Below, piece by piece: positions 53,894 through 63,479 of a stretch of DNA of 64,000 bases. Location: the NCBI GenBank assembly GCA_020636355.1, contig JACJYB010000008.1, positions 150,001 through 214,000 of the forward strand. The letters are read 5' to 3'. Each line of letters begins with the position of its first letter. The stretch's first letter is position 1. Source of the DNA: Lewinellaceae bacterium. Its GTDB lineage: Bacteria; Bacteroidota; Bacteroidia; Chitinophagales; Saprospiraceae. The notes beneath the pieces are model-generated. The model was not told the origin of the DNA and did not search any database. It saw nothing but the letters and a program-made list of their open reading frames with translations. The translations under genes and the position numbers were made by a program.

Positions 53894-54790
53894 ATGGACC
53901 AACAAAAATATTACCGGGCGCACCTGGCCCTGATTACCGTGGCAATTATCTATGGTGGTAATTTCATTATAGCCCGCGATGTCATGACCCGGGAATTCCT
54001 CCATCCTTTCGTTTTCATTTTGTTGCGGGTTGCTTTTGCCGCTATCCTGTTCTGGATAACCGACTTACTTTGGATCCCTCAGCGCATGCCAAAGAGCCGC
54101 ATACCCTATCTGCTGCTGTGCTCCCTATTTGGTGTTGGCATCAATCAGCTTTGTTTTTTTGCCGGACTCAAGACCACCACCCCGATCAATGCAAGTATCG
54201 TCATGACCTCATCGCCGATCATTGTATTGCTGACTTCAGTCCTGCTGCGACGCGAACACCTCACCTATCTGAAGATAGCCGGCATGGTAATAGGGGCTAC
54301 CGGGGCCATCCTGCTGATCACGCGGGGCAGCTGGACGATGCGGTTCGAATCCTGGGGGGATCTGCTCATCCTCATCAATGCAGCCAGCTACGGCATTTAT
54401 CTTGTACTGGTCAAAGAAATGATGCACCACTATCCTGCGCTCACGGTCATCAAATGGGTATTTACCCTGGGGCTCATCTGGGTACTGCCTTTCGGATTGA
54501 CCTACCTGCCACAGACAAATTGGTCTACCATCCCATTGGATGCCTGGCTTGGCATCGCCTATGTACTGCTGGGCACCACCTACCTTGCTTATCTGCTTAA
54601 CGGGTTTGCGTTGAAATTTGTGCCTTCTTCTACGGTTGGCATTTACATCTACCTCCAACCATTTATTGCTGCGGTACTGGCCACCGGTCTGGGTATCGAG
54701 GTACTCAACGGCTATAAAATCGTTGCCGGCATCCTGATTTTTGCCGGTGTATTCCTGGTTAGCGTCCTGCGCATGCCGGAAAAAAGTTAA
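53894..54790 (+). CDS. EamA/DMT-family transporter
   Basis: A 298-residue inner-membrane protein with ten hydrophobic segments in two EamA repeats. The first begins LALITVAIIYGGNFIIARDV; the second runs from about residue 155 (WGDLLILINAASYGIYLVLV) to GILIFAGVFLVSVL. Such proteins export metabolites such as amino acids or nucleotides; the substrate cannot be read. It is a single gene between a terminator and a gap of about 290 bases in which I see nothing notable. Confidence 0.92.
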   Translation: MDQQKYYRAHLALITVAIIYGGNFIIARDVMTREFLHPFVFILLRVAFAAILFWITDLLWIPQRMPKSRIPYLLLCSLFGVGINQLCFFAGLKTTTPINASIVMTSSPIIVLLTSVLLRREHLTYLKIAGMVIGATGAILLITRGSWTMRFESWGDLLILINAASYGIYLVLVKEMMHHYPALTVIKWVFTLGLIWVLPFGLTYLPQTNWSTIPLDAWLGIAYVLLGTTYLAYLLNGFALKFVPSSTVGIYIYLQPFIAAVLATGLGIEVLNGYKIVAGILIFAGVFLVSVLRMPEKS

Positions 54791-55077
54791 TTTCTACCAT
54801 TTATGAACTAATTTGGACTTTAACACTCGCGATCTTATTTCAATTAGGAAAATAAGTACATGTGTTAAGCAATGGGGGAGAGCGGATTAGAAATGGTAAG
54901 TAATACAAATCAAAATAATAATATGTATATTTCTTTCTATTTCAATTTATTAATTGAGATTAGAAAAAGTGATAATACCTTTTTTAGCCGGCAAAAACAT
55001 CGCCTGAGCCGTACTCTTTTTGAAATGTTATTGTGTATATTTACCCTCGCTTTATATTTATAATCCCTAAAGCAGTA

Positions 55078-56490
55078 ATGGAACAACGAACTAAACTCAA
55101 CGAAGCCATCATCGAATTGGTCCACCAATTCGAGTCCAATGATCCCCGTGGAGAGATAAGGTTTCTGGGTGAAGAACGTATACTTGATATCATCAACTAT
55201 TATGAGCAGGATGAACAATGGGAAAAGGCCATGGAAGTGGTCGAAATTGCCATTGGAAAACACAAATATCAAGTAGAGTTTTACCTGGCAAAAGGACGGT
55301 TGTTGTTAAGGATGGGAGACCTCGAGGAAGCTAACCAAATCCTGAGGAAAGCCGAATCATTGGCACCTACAGAAATTGAAATTGTAATCCTTCGATCCCT
55401 GATCCTGTGTGAGCAGGAACAATACGAAGACGCGTTACAACAACTGCAAGACTACAAAGTGATCGCGGACAGTCCGCAACATACTCGTTTGCTGATCTGT
55501 GAAGCTTACGTGTACGAGCACATGAAAGATTTTGATTTCATGTTCTTCACTTTGAAGGAAGCCTTGGCTCAGGACCCTAGGAATATCGAAGCGCTCGAAA
55601 AAATGTGGGTTAGCGTCGAGCTATCCAAGCGCTACGAAGAAAGCCTTGTTTTTCACCGGCAGTTGATCGACATCGATCCCTATTCGCAGCACGCCTGGTA
55701 CAACCTGGGACATGCCTATACCTGTCTGGGTGAATACCCGGAGGCAATCAATGCCCTGGAATATGCATTCCTGATCGATGATCGCTATGAAATAGCCTAT
55801 CGCGATTGCGTCGAATTGTACATCCAGATCCAGGAGTACCAAAAAGCCATATCGCTCTTCCACGAGATCATCAGCAAATTTGGTGTAGAAGTAGAAACCC
55901 TGGTGCAGCTCAGTGAATGCCATATTCACCTGAAACAATACCATAAGGCAAAGAAAATTCTCATGAAGGCGGCCAAAATGGATCCCTTCAATGACGAAAT
56001 TTTCTATTTCCTGGGGCTTTGCTTCATCCATGAAGAAAAGTGGCACTATGCCCTCAATGCACTTTCCCGGGCTACGGACATCGAAGACAGCCGGGAAGAA
56101 TATCAGGTGCAACTGGCTTTTTGCTACTGGAAAACGGGCAATCTGAGAAAAGCCTCCAAGCATTTTAAGGAAGCCATTCGCATTACTCCGGAAGATACCT
56201 CCAACTGGGTGGAATATCTGGACTTTCTGGTACACACCAATCAATTGGAGAATGCAATGAAGACCTTGAATAAGGCTGAAAATTACACCGTGGATACCGA
56301 CCTGACTTATATCCGTGGCGCCATTCATCTATTGACCGGCGACCGTAAAGAAGGTATTCATTTGTTGGAATCAGCCTTACAGGAAGATGTGACCAACCAT
56401 GAAGTCGTATTTCGTTTCAACGACGATTTACGCCATGATAAAGAAGTTAGCAGTATGTTCCGTTACTACCTCGAGGAACAAAAGAAATAA
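55078..56490 (+). CDS. cytoplasmic TPR-repeat protein
   Basis: About 470 residues from ATG 55078 (MEQRTKLNEAIIELVHQFES); an upstream in-frame start at 55033 is less likely. There is no signal peptide. At least nine tetratricopeptide units can be read, for example KAMEVVEIAIGKHKYQVEFY, EANQILRKAESLAPTEIEIV, HAWYNLGHAYTCLGEYPEAI and LNALSRATDIEDSREEYQVQ. It is presumably an adaptor for protein contacts; the partner is unknown. A strong terminator follows. Confidence 0.87.
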   Translation: MEQRTKLNEAIIELVHQFESNDPRGEIRFLGEERILDIINYYEQDEQWEKAMEVVEIAIGKHKYQVEFYLAKGRLLLRMGDLEEANQILRKAESLAPTEIEIVILRSLILCEQEQYEDALQQLQDYKVIADSPQHTRLLICEAYVYEHMKDFDFMFFTLKEALAQDPRNIEALEKMWVSVELSKRYEESLVFHRQLIDIDPYSQHAWYNLGHAYTCLGEYPEAINALEYAFLIDDRYEIAYRDCVELYIQIQEYQKAISLFHEIISKFGVEVETLVQLSECHIHLKQYHKAKKILMKAAKMDPFNDEIFYFLGLCFIHEEKWHYALNALSRATDIEDSREEYQVQLAFCYWKTGNLRKASKHFKEAIRITPEDTSNWVEYLDFLVHTNQLENAMKTLNKAENYTVDTDLTYIRGAIHLLTGDRKEGIHLLESALQEDVTNHEVVFRFNDDLRHDKEVSSMFRYYLEEQKK

Positions 56491-56517
56491 ACCAAACCAG
56501 CTGTTAAGAAACTATTG

Positions 56518-56551
56518 ACAGGAAGTGGGAATCCATTTCCTGTTTTTTTTT
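56518..56551 (+). terminator. Rho-independent terminator of the TPR gene
   Basis: An 11-bp stem ACAGGAAGTGG/CCATTTCCTGT (one G-T wobble) with loop GAAT is followed by a long T run. It works in the plus direction only. Confidence 0.92.
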
Positions 56552-56605
56552 AGTCACATCCAGGACTCCGAGGCGTTCGGCTGGGCAATGTAAAAAGGAG
56601 AAAAC

Positions 56606-57364
56606 TCAGAGACTTGCCGGAATTTTACTGGCTGCATACATGGCTGCGCCGATAATACCCGCATCATTACGCAACATGGCATCGGTGATTGGTACCGGAA
56701 CCTTAATGTGCGTCTTCCACAGATCAAATTTCTTACTGATGCCTCCGCCCAGTATGAATAAATCCGGAGAAAGAAGCAGATTCAGATGATTCAGATAAAT
56801 GGTGAATTGTCTCCCCCATTCCAGCCAGCTCATCTTTTTCTCCTTGCGTGCGCGGTTGGAGGCATAGTGTTCAAAAACACTTTTTTTATAAAGAAGATGA
56901 CCAAATTCGGTATTGGGAATCAAAACACCATCGCGGAAGAGTGCAGAGCCCAGGCCGGTTCCAATGGTGATCATCAAAACCGTAGCCATCACACCCCGGC
57001 CTCTGCCATGTGCGATTTCCGCCATTCCGGCGACATCGGCATCGTTAGCCACATAAGTCGGCAGTCCTAATGTCTCGTGAAATAAATCACGCAGATTAAC
57101 CCCGATAAAATCATTATCGAGATTGGCCGATGTTTTGGCAACGCCGTGCTGGATTACACCCGGAAAACCAAATCCTACCGGACCTGTCCACCCAAATTTG
57201 TCAACCAGCTCCGCCACTACTTTGACCACATCTTTGGGCTTGCCGGAAGCCGGAGTATCCAACTTATACCTTCCCGCGGTTAATTCTCCTTTCATGATAT
57301 CGACCGGGGCTCCCTTAATGCCGGTGGCTCCGATATCGATACCCAGAATTTCAGAATGTTTCAT
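56606..57364 (-). CDS. ppgK: polyphosphate glucokinase (ROK family)
   Basis: A 252-residue kinase phosphorylating glucose with polyphosphate or ATP. The phosphate-binding motif is LGIDIGATGIKGAPVD; the sugar site is VANDADVAGMAEIAHG; a second phosphate motif is MITIGTGLGSALF. The segments NTEFGHLLYKKSVFEHYAS and KKMSWLEWGRQFTIYLNHLN are typical of polyphosphate glucokinases rather than general ROK sugar kinases. It is the last gene of a tightly coupled five-gene operon; its ATG overlaps the upstream stop (ATGA). Confidence 0.9.
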   Translation of the reverse strand: MKHSEILGIDIGATGIKGAPVDIMKGELTAGRYKLDTPASGKPKDVVKVVAELVDKFGWTGPVGFGFPGVIQHGVAKTSANLDNDFIGVNLRDLFHETLGLPTYVANDADVAGMAEIAHGRGRGVMATVLMITIGTGLGSALFRDGVLIPNTEFGHLLYKKSVFEHYASNRARKEKKMSWLEWGRQFTIYLNHLNLLLSPDLFILGGGISKKFDLWKTHIKVPVPITDAMLRNDAGIIGAAMYAASKIPASL

Positions 57365-58257
57365 TTGATAACACGAATTTTCATAGCCACATCCTCCGTC
57401 GGCCGGTCGCGACTATCGGTGCGGACCGTTGCGATGGAGTCGATGACATTCAGGCCGTCAATGACCCGGCCAAACACCGTATATCCCTGATCAAGGAAAG
57501 GTGTCCCTCCGATGGTCATGTATTCTTCCTTTTGTTCCGGGGTGTATTGGATCCCATTGCGTGCTTCGGTAAGCTGGAGATTACTCTCGCTGACCGGTTT
57601 TCCCTGAACGATATAAAACTGGGAGCCGGATGATTTTTTTTCAGGATTGACCTGATCGCCTTGCCGGGCTGCAGCCAGAGCTCCTTTCAGATGAACGTAC
57701 TTGGAATTGAATTCTGCGGGCACCTGATATCCGGGGCCACCCATACCTAAGGCTTTGCCGGACGGGGCATTACGGGACTCCGGGTCTCCGCCCTGAATCA
57801 TAAATCCGTCAATAACGCGGTGAAATAACAAGCCGTCGAAATACCCTTCTTCGGCCAATTTGAGAAAATTGTCCCGGTGCTGGGGTGTTTCATCATAAAG
57901 CTCAACCAGCATATTACCAAAGCGGGTTTCAATCTCAACCAGACATTTATCCGGTGGGCTGATCTGTATTCTTTTTTCCATAATGCGTTTTTTCTTTCCT
58001 TTAGCAGCCGTCAGTCGGACCACATAATTTCCGGAATGGATGTAACGGTTTACCGGATCTGCCTCGGTCGATTGGTTTCCGTCTCCAAAATCCCATTCGT
58101 AAGTCTCGGCTTTCTCCGATTGATTGTCAAAATGTACGGTGTCCGGCGCTTGCCGGGAGGTCTCCTGATAAGAAAACCGGGCGATCGGACGGCCACAGGA
58201 TAGCAGGCCGAAACCGATGATCGCAAGAAATAATGCGTATTTCGTCATGGTCTGCAT
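57361..58257 (-). CDS. PKD-domain and cyclophilin-domain lipoprotein
   Basis: About 298 residues. A lipobox (FGLLSC) follows a short signal. Residues about 25-95 form a PKD domain (PDTVHFDNQSEKAETYEWDF, then GDGNQSTEADPV). Residues about 105-298 form a cyclophilin peptidyl-prolyl isomerase: FDGLLFHRVIDGFMIQGGDP, then KKSSGSQFYIVQGKPV. The catalytic Arg is in FHRV. The ATG shares one base with the previous gene's stop, so translation is coupled. It probably helps fold proteins in the periplasm; a PKD-cyclophilin combination is unusual. Confidence 0.9.
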   Translation of the reverse strand: MQTMTKYALFLAIIGFGLLSCGRPIARFSYQETSRQAPDTVHFDNQSEKAETYEWDFGDGNQSTEADPVNRYIHSGNYVVRLTAAKGKKKRIMEKRIQISPPDKCLVEIETRFGNMLVELYDETPQHRDNFLKLAEEGYFDGLLFHRVIDGFMIQGGDPESRNAPSGKALGMGGPGYQVPAEFNSKYVHLKGALAAARQGDQVNPEKKSSGSQFYIVQGKPVSESNLQLTEARNGIQYTPEQKEEYMTIGGTPFLDQGYTVFGRVIDGLNVIDSIATVRTDSRDRPTEDVAMKIRVIK

Positions 58258-58913
58258 CAATTCAAGATACGAATCTTCATAGGAATGTTCTCGGTAGGCC
58301 GGTTATTTTGATCGGTAGGTACGGCCGCAATGGAATCAATAATATCCAATCCCTCGGTAATCGCACCAAACACGGTATAATCATTGTCCAAAGGCGGATA
58401 ACCACCAACTTCCATATAGCGTTTGCGTTGTTCCGGGCTATAGGTGATTCCCTTTTGCTGGGACATTTGATCCAGAAATCCTTCTTCAAATTTCTGACCC
58501 TGAACGATGTAAAACTGGGAACCGGAAGATTTTTTATCTGGATTGACCTGATCGCCTTGTCTTGCTGCAGCCAGTGCACCTTTGAAGTGGGGCAGTCCGA
58601 TTTCGGCATCGATCACATATCCGGGACCGCCATCGCCTAACATCTGGCCAGGCTGAGCTGTGGATGATTTCGGGTCACCGCCCTGGATCATAAATCCCTG
58701 AATAACGCGGTGGAAAAGCAGACCATCATAAAATCCACTTTTAGCCAGCTTAATAAAATTAGCCTGGTGCTTCGGCGTCTCCTTATAGAGGACGCCCTTC
58801 ATGGTCCCATATGGGGTCTCTATTTCGAAGTTGACATCCTTGCCACCGGACTGACATTGAGTAAGAGCCATTAGTACCAGGGCTCCAAAAAACAAACGAA
58901 TCAACGTTTTCAT
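58257..58913 (-). CDS. cyclophilin-type peptidyl-prolyl isomerase lipoprotein
   Basis: About 218 residues from ATG 58913 (MKTLIRLFFGALVLMALTQC, lipobox). The cyclophilin core is YDGLLFHRVIQGFMIQGGDP, then KKSSGSQFYIVQGQKF and DNDYTVFGAITEGLDIID. It is a close paralogue of the next gene, without the PKD domain, so a tandem duplication is likely. It starts 7 bases after the unknown protein's stop. Confidence 0.92.
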   Translation of the reverse strand: MKTLIRLFFGALVLMALTQCQSGGKDVNFEIETPYGTMKGVLYKETPKHQANFIKLAKSGFYDGLLFHRVIQGFMIQGGDPKSSTAQPGQMLGDGGPGYVIDAEIGLPHFKGALAAARQGDQVNPDKKSSGSQFYIVQGQKFEEGFLDQMSQQKGITYSPEQRKRYMEVGGYPPLDNDYTVFGAITEGLDIIDSIAAVPTDQNNRPTENIPMKIRILN

Positions 58914-58920
58914 ATTCTGA

Positions 58921-59274
58921 TTATTCTTCTTCAAAAATGTCTGCAAAATAGCTGATAATCTTTTCTTTGAGATAGGCAGCCTGGTCAGCTACTCCCCGAA
59001 AAGGAAGTTGTTTGGTTCGCACCCAGTGCGGCCACCCCTCCGTATCGAGCCCGTCAAAGGTATAATATCCGTCGGTGCTGAGCAACCTGCATACGGCAAT
59101 ATGCATCAAATCCTGTTTCTCTTCTTTGGTGAATTTGGTCCTGAGCTGACCAAGTTCCTGAATTCCAATAAGGAACAACAACGCATTGAGATCAGGAAGT
59201 TCACTTTTTTTAAACCGATCCTTCACAAAATGGCGAAGTTTCAACCATCTAAAATCTAATTCCCAATCCTCCAT
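58921..59274 (-). CDS. conserved-looking protein of unknown function
   Basis: About 117 residues from ATG 59274 (MEDWELDFRWLKLRHFVKDR). A GTG at 59301 that overlaps the permease stop (GTGA) is an alternative start. The helical sequence contains LPDLNALLFLIGIQELGQLR and GWPHWVRTKQLPFRGVADQA and ends in an acidic tail. A TATCTTTG sequence just upstream matches a -7 promoter box. There is no signal peptide. I do not recognise a family; the place between a permease and cyclophilins suggests an envelope-related task. Confidence 0.75.
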   Translation of the reverse strand: MEDWELDFRWLKLRHFVKDRFKKSELPDLNALLFLIGIQELGQLRTKFTKEEKQDLMHIAVCRLLSTDGYYTFDGLDTEGWPHWVRTKQLPFRGVADQAAYLKEKIISYFADIFEEE

Positions 59275-59297
59275 CGGCGAAAATTTCGGCAAAGATA

Positions 59298-60512
59298 TCA
59301 CTCTTCGCGAAGATAAGCTCCTACCTTATCCGCCCGCAAAGCGGGTAAAATGGAAGCAAGTCCAACCACAACCAGTACAATCACCGTAGTTGCAATAAAA
59401 TCAATAGCCAGGATCTTGATAGGGTAAGCATCTACGATAAACCCTTCCCCCATGGACAATAATTTGTAACGCACCTGGAGGCCATAAATAACCAACGCCA
59501 GTATGAACCCGACCAGCAACCCAATCCCGCCAAGCAAAAATCCCAGGTATAAAAAGATATCCCGTATCAACCGGCTGGGCGCACCCATCGCCTTCAGCTG
59601 TGCAATGTCCTGTTTTTTATCCAGGACAATCATCCATAGCGCACCAATCAAATTAACCACAACCAGCAACATAGCTAAGGAAAGGATGGCAAATGCAACC
59701 CACTTTTCGATATTCATCAGCCGTAAAAATGAAGATTGCTGCTCCAGTTTGTTTTGAACGCGAAAACCATCGCCCAGCAATGCCTTAATCTGTGTTTGTG
59801 TCTCCTGGGGGTTTACCTGGGGATCCAGACGGATCTCCAGGGAGGAGACTTCCTGGTCATATCCTAACAATGCACGGACAAGCGGAAGCGGAGCAATAAC
59901 CAACTCTTTATCGTAATCCTGCTGCAAGGAGAATATTCCGGAAGGATAAATGAATTTGGTCTCAAAGGATCGATCCAGGGACGAACGAGTTTTGCGGGGC
60001 ATGTATACGGTAATGGGATTAAATGCGTCCTGGATGTTTGCACCGATGGCTGACTCCATGCCTGAGCCCAGGATGGCATAATTGCCCATGGTATCATTCA
60101 GTCGGTCTACTCCCTGGATCAATACCGAGTCCATCAGCGTCACCTGATGGTAAAAAGAATCCACACCTTTGAGTTTGCCAGCATCGGAAGCCTTTTTGTA
60201 TTCAAATAATGCGGTTTCCTCCAGGGTCTCAGAAACATACAAAACGCCATGCATCGATCGCAGGGTGGCAAGAGTGCCCGGATCCGGCACAAATATTTTA
60301 CCATTAACCGGAGTTACCTTAATATCCGGGTTAAAGGAGTTAAATAACTGGTAGATCAATCCTTGAAAGCCGTTAAAAACACTAAGGATCAGGATCAGGG
60401 CACAGGTACCTACCGTGATGCCGATCATCGATATTCCGGTGATCAGATTAATGGCCTGCGTGGTCCGTTTGCCCACCAGATACCGTTTGGCAATATGGAA
60501 AGCCAGATTCAT
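59298..60512 (-). CDS. LolC/E-type ABC transporter permease
   Basis: A 404-residue permease of the lipoprotein-releasing (LolC/E) or FtsX-like superfamily. The N-terminal IAKRYLVGKRTTQAINLITG motif is diagnostic for LolC/E; one membrane helix follows, then a periplasmic domain of about 200 residues and three further helices (VAFAILSLAMLLVVVNLIGA, IFLYLGFLLGGIGLLVGFIL and IATTVIVLVVVGLASILPAL). It would extract lipoproteins from the inner membrane with an ATPase that is not in this window. It leads the operon with two lipoprotein cyclophilins. Confidence 0.9.
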   Translation of the reverse strand: MNLAFHIAKRYLVGKRTTQAINLITGISMIGITVGTCALILILSVFNGFQGLIYQLFNSFNPDIKVTPVNGKIFVPDPGTLATLRSMHGVLYVSETLEETALFEYKKASDAGKLKGVDSFYHQVTLMDSVLIQGVDRLNDTMGNYAILGSGMESAIGANIQDAFNPITVYMPRKTRSSLDRSFETKFIYPSGIFSLQQDYDKELVIAPLPLVRALLGYDQEVSSLEIRLDPQVNPQETQTQIKALLGDGFRVQNKLEQQSSFLRLMNIEKWVAFAILSLAMLLVVVNLIGALWMIVLDKKQDIAQLKAMGAPSRLIRDIFLYLGFLLGGIGLLVGFILALVIYGLQVRYKLLSMGEGFIVDAYPIKILAIDFIATTVIVLVVVGLASILPALRADKVGAYLREE

Positions 60513-60560
60513 GGCACTAAACTAAGCAATTACCGGTCAGTGGATAACCCTTTGCAGGAC

Positions 60561-63479
60561 TTAATGATCGATGGCTCCATAGATGACCTCATGAATACGC
60601 TCGCGGTAATTATCCCGGTTGAGGAGGTTAACGTTGGAGTTGGGATAGGTCCGGTTGGAAAGGAAAACAAAGATGAGGTTTAACTCCGGATCAGCCCACA
60701 CGCAGGTGCCGGTAAATCCGGTATGTCCAAAGGTAGCATAGCTGGCCTTGGAGGCCATATTGGCCGGTTTATGGATATCCAGTTCTTTCATATCGAAGCC
60801 GATTCCTCGGCGTGATGAGCCGGTAAATCGGGTTGTGAACCGCTTGATGGTTTCTTCCTTTAAATATTGTTTGCCTCCGTAAGTGCCCCCGTTGAGCAGC
60901 ATTTGCATCAGGGAAGCGAGATCCTCTGCATTGGTAAATAAACCGGCATGACCACTCACACCGCCCAGCATGGCCGCTCCAAGATCCTGGACATAGCCCT
61001 GAACCATTTGATTACGGAAATAATGGTCTTCTTCGGTCGGTACAATCTGCTTTTTCAAAAACACCCGATACGGATTGAAAGCCGTATGCCGCAAGCCCAT
61101 GGGATGGTAAAACAATGAATCCACAAACCGGTCCAGGGGCATCTGTGTAGTCCGCTGGACGACTTTTGCCATGAGATAAAATCCAAGATCGGAATAACGG
61201 TAGTTTTTTGTAGAGCGCAGGTCCGAATTGTATATCTTTTGCCAGATGGAATCCTCATAGCTTTGCTTCATATACAGATCCTGGGCTACAGGCACGCTGT
61301 ATACCCGGGATGCGGTGTTCCGGTAAAACTGAGGATCCGGCTTGGTCGCCTTCCGGCTGCCTATGGTCGTTTCCCGGTAAAAAGGGATCCAGCCGATAAG
61401 ACCGCTGTGATGAGCCATCACTTCTTCGATCTTCATGTCGGACTTATTGGTTTCCTTCAGTTCCGGCAGGGCATCGGCAAGTGATTCATTCAACTGGATT
61501 TCGCCCAGTTCATAAAGCTTCATGACAGCCATGGTCGTTGCCGCCACCTTGGTGATGGAAGCAACATCGTACAAGTCGGTGAGTTGGACATTTGGGCCTT
61601 GGTCATAGGTGTGCTTGCCGAAAGCTTTTTCGTAGATGATCTTGTTATCCTTGGCAATCAGAACCTGGCATCCCGGTGCAGCATGCTGCCGAATGAGGTG
61701 AGAGACCAGGGCGTCGACCATCCGGAGCGAATCCGAGCACATACCTACCCGTTCGGGGAGGGCATAGCCCAGCCGTTCCAGGCTGGCCGTTTCAATTCCC
61801 GTACTGTAAGGGAATGACTTTCCGGCGGTTACCGGCAACCGACCTTTGAATGGCAATGCGCCGAACATAGCTTGTGCGGTGACATCCTGGGCAATCGGAT
61901 CATCTTCGTAAGCACAAATAAGATTAGGTATTGCGGAAAAATATTCAAGGCTGTATGGATTGCCAAATACGGTCAGGATGACCGGGTATTTGGAGCGCAC
62001 CTGCTCGATAAACGACAGGGCATCATCTGAAATACCAAATTGATCTTTTTTGTATTTACTCATCCCCACCAGGCTGATGATCACCAGGTCTTTACCTTCC
62101 AGCCCTTTCATGATTTCTGCTGATTTGCTTCCGATCAAATCAAAGTCGGTCTGAAAATGCGTGGAGGTCACGTAATCTTCCACCCGTTTTTGGAAAGGTG
62201 TCCGGGTATTGCTGCCGATGGCCACGGTGGCCAGTTTCAGATCAGCGATATCTTGTAGTGGGATGCGTTGTTGGGCATTCCTGACCAGGGTGATGGCATT
62301 TTCATACAATCGTTGTTTTAATGCCAGCGCCTGATTGTTATTGATATCGTCTTCAATATTTTGCAGATCAATCGGCCGGTAATCCGTCATACCCAATTGG
62401 TATTTGACCTGAAGCAAATGTTTAACCCGTGCTTCAATCATTGGCCAGGTGATCTTACCACTGGCCAAAGCATCCCGAAATGCCTGCAAGGCTTCCTCCA
62501 TATTCTCCGGTAATACCAGCATATCATCCCCGGCTAAAAATGCCTGTACGGCTACTTCACCCGGCTGGTAATATTTCGTCACTCCCTTCATTTCCAGAGC
62601 GTCCGTAAATACCAGTCCTTTGAAATGCAATTTATCTTTCAGCAAGTCTGTAATCGCTGCATGAGATAAAGTGGTCGGCACATTCGGGCGCGGGTCTATT
62701 GCCGGTACGGACAAATGAGCAACCATTACCCCTCCAACCCCATGCTGGATCAACGATTTGAACGGATACAATTCGATGCTATCCAGATGTTCCATGGTAT
62801 GCCGAATCACCGGCAAATCCTGATGCGAATCCACATCGGTGTCGCCATGTCCGGGAAAATGTTTGGCACATGCAAGCATTCCTGCATCCTGCATGCCTTT
62901 CATATACATATAGCCTTTGGTAGCCACGTTGTAGCGATCTTCCCCGAAGGAACGGTCATTGATCACCGGATTGGCGGCATTGTTATTGACATCAACTACC
63001 GGGGCGAAATTGACCTGAGCACCAATACGCAACATTTCCTTGGCAATCTCTTTACCCATGTCGTAGATAAGCCAGTTCTCCTGGATCGCACCTAAAGTGA
63101 GCTGATGCGGAAAGCTGATGGCTTTTTCTTTGAATCGCATACCCAGGCCCCATTCGGCATCCATACTGATAAACATCGGCACCTTGGACATACCCTGGTA
63201 TTGATTGGTCAGCGCTGCCTGCTTAGGGCCATCCCCCTGAAAAAAACACAGGCCACCCACCTGGTATTTCCGGATCTGATCCTCCACAGATTTCACATGG
63301 TCAGGCCCCAGATTGGAATGTGCGCGAATCATAAACAATTGTCCCAGACGTTCGGTCTCGCTCATCTGGGCGTATTTGGCATTCACCCACTGATCCATGG
63401 CAGCATCCTGCCCTGCGAGCATAACGGAAAGGAACATAAAGATCCCGGTAAGCATCTTGGTTCTCCTATTCCATACCAT
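60561..63479 (-). CDS. GH3 beta-N-acetylhexosaminidase fused to a serine hydrolase
   Basis: A 972-residue exported fusion. A signal region (MLTGIFMFLSVMLAGQ) is near the start; an ATG at 63455 would begin there. Residues about 30-370 are GH3: KHFPGHGDTDVDSHQDLP (about 206) and FTDALEMKGV (about 289, catalytic Asp), typical of NagZ. Residues about 590-972 are a class C beta-lactamase-like hydrolase: YDVASITKVAATTMAVM (SxTK, about 641), a Tyr motif in YSDLGFYLMAK and HTGFTGT (about 918). It probably cuts peptidoglycan sugars and peptides. The start overlaps the upstream TPR gene by 14 bases. Confidence 0.93.
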   Translation of the reverse strand: MVWNRRTKMLTGIFMFLSVMLAGQDAAMDQWVNAKYAQMSETERLGQLFMIRAHSNLGPDHVKSVEDQIRKYQVGGLCFFQGDGPKQAALTNQYQGMSKVPMFISMDAEWGLGMRFKEKAISFPHQLTLGAIQENWLIYDMGKEIAKEMLRIGAQVNFAPVVDVNNNAANPVINDRSFGEDRYNVATKGYMYMKGMQDAGMLACAKHFPGHGDTDVDSHQDLPVIRHTMEHLDSIELYPFKSLIQHGVGGVMVAHLSVPAIDPRPNVPTTLSHAAITDLLKDKLHFKGLVFTDALEMKGVTKYYQPGEVAVQAFLAGDDMLVLPENMEEALQAFRDALASGKITWPMIEARVKHLLQVKYQLGMTDYRPIDLQNIEDDINNNQALALKQRLYENAITLVRNAQQRIPLQDIADLKLATVAIGSNTRTPFQKRVEDYVTSTHFQTDFDLIGSKSAEIMKGLEGKDLVIISLVGMSKYKKDQFGISDDALSFIEQVRSKYPVILTVFGNPYSLEYFSAIPNLICAYEDDPIAQDVTAQAMFGALPFKGRLPVTAGKSFPYSTGIETASLERLGYALPERVGMCSDSLRMVDALVSHLIRQHAAPGCQVLIAKDNKIIYEKAFGKHTYDQGPNVQLTDLYDVASITKVAATTMAVMKLYELGEIQLNESLADALPELKETNKSDMKIEEVMAHHSGLIGWIPFYRETTIGSRKATKPDPQFYRNTASRVYSVPVAQDLYMKQSYEDSIWQKIYNSDLRSTKNYRYSDLGFYLMAKVVQRTTQMPLDRFVDSLFYHPMGLRHTAFNPYRVFLKKQIVPTEEDHYFRNQMVQGYVQDLGAAMLGGVSGHAGLFTNAEDLASLMQMLLNGGTYGGKQYLKEETIKRFTTRFTGSSRRGIGFDMKELDIHKPANMASKASYATFGHTGFTGTCVWADPELNLIFVFLSNRTYPNSNVNLLNRDNYRERIHEVIYGAIDH

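Noticed and set aside
54342..54352. GGTTCGAATCC, like a tRNA T-loop
   Set aside because: It lies inside the DMT transporter gene, in frame as coding sequence, and no acceptor or anticodon arm can be formed around it.
55621..56328. 235-codon open frame antisense to the TPR protein
   Set aside because: The opposite strand shows clear TPR repeats; the antisense frame looks like chance.
60538..60547. TTATCCACTG on the minus strand, like a DnaA box
   Set aside because: A single site with a mismatch at the last box position and no AT-rich segment nearby.
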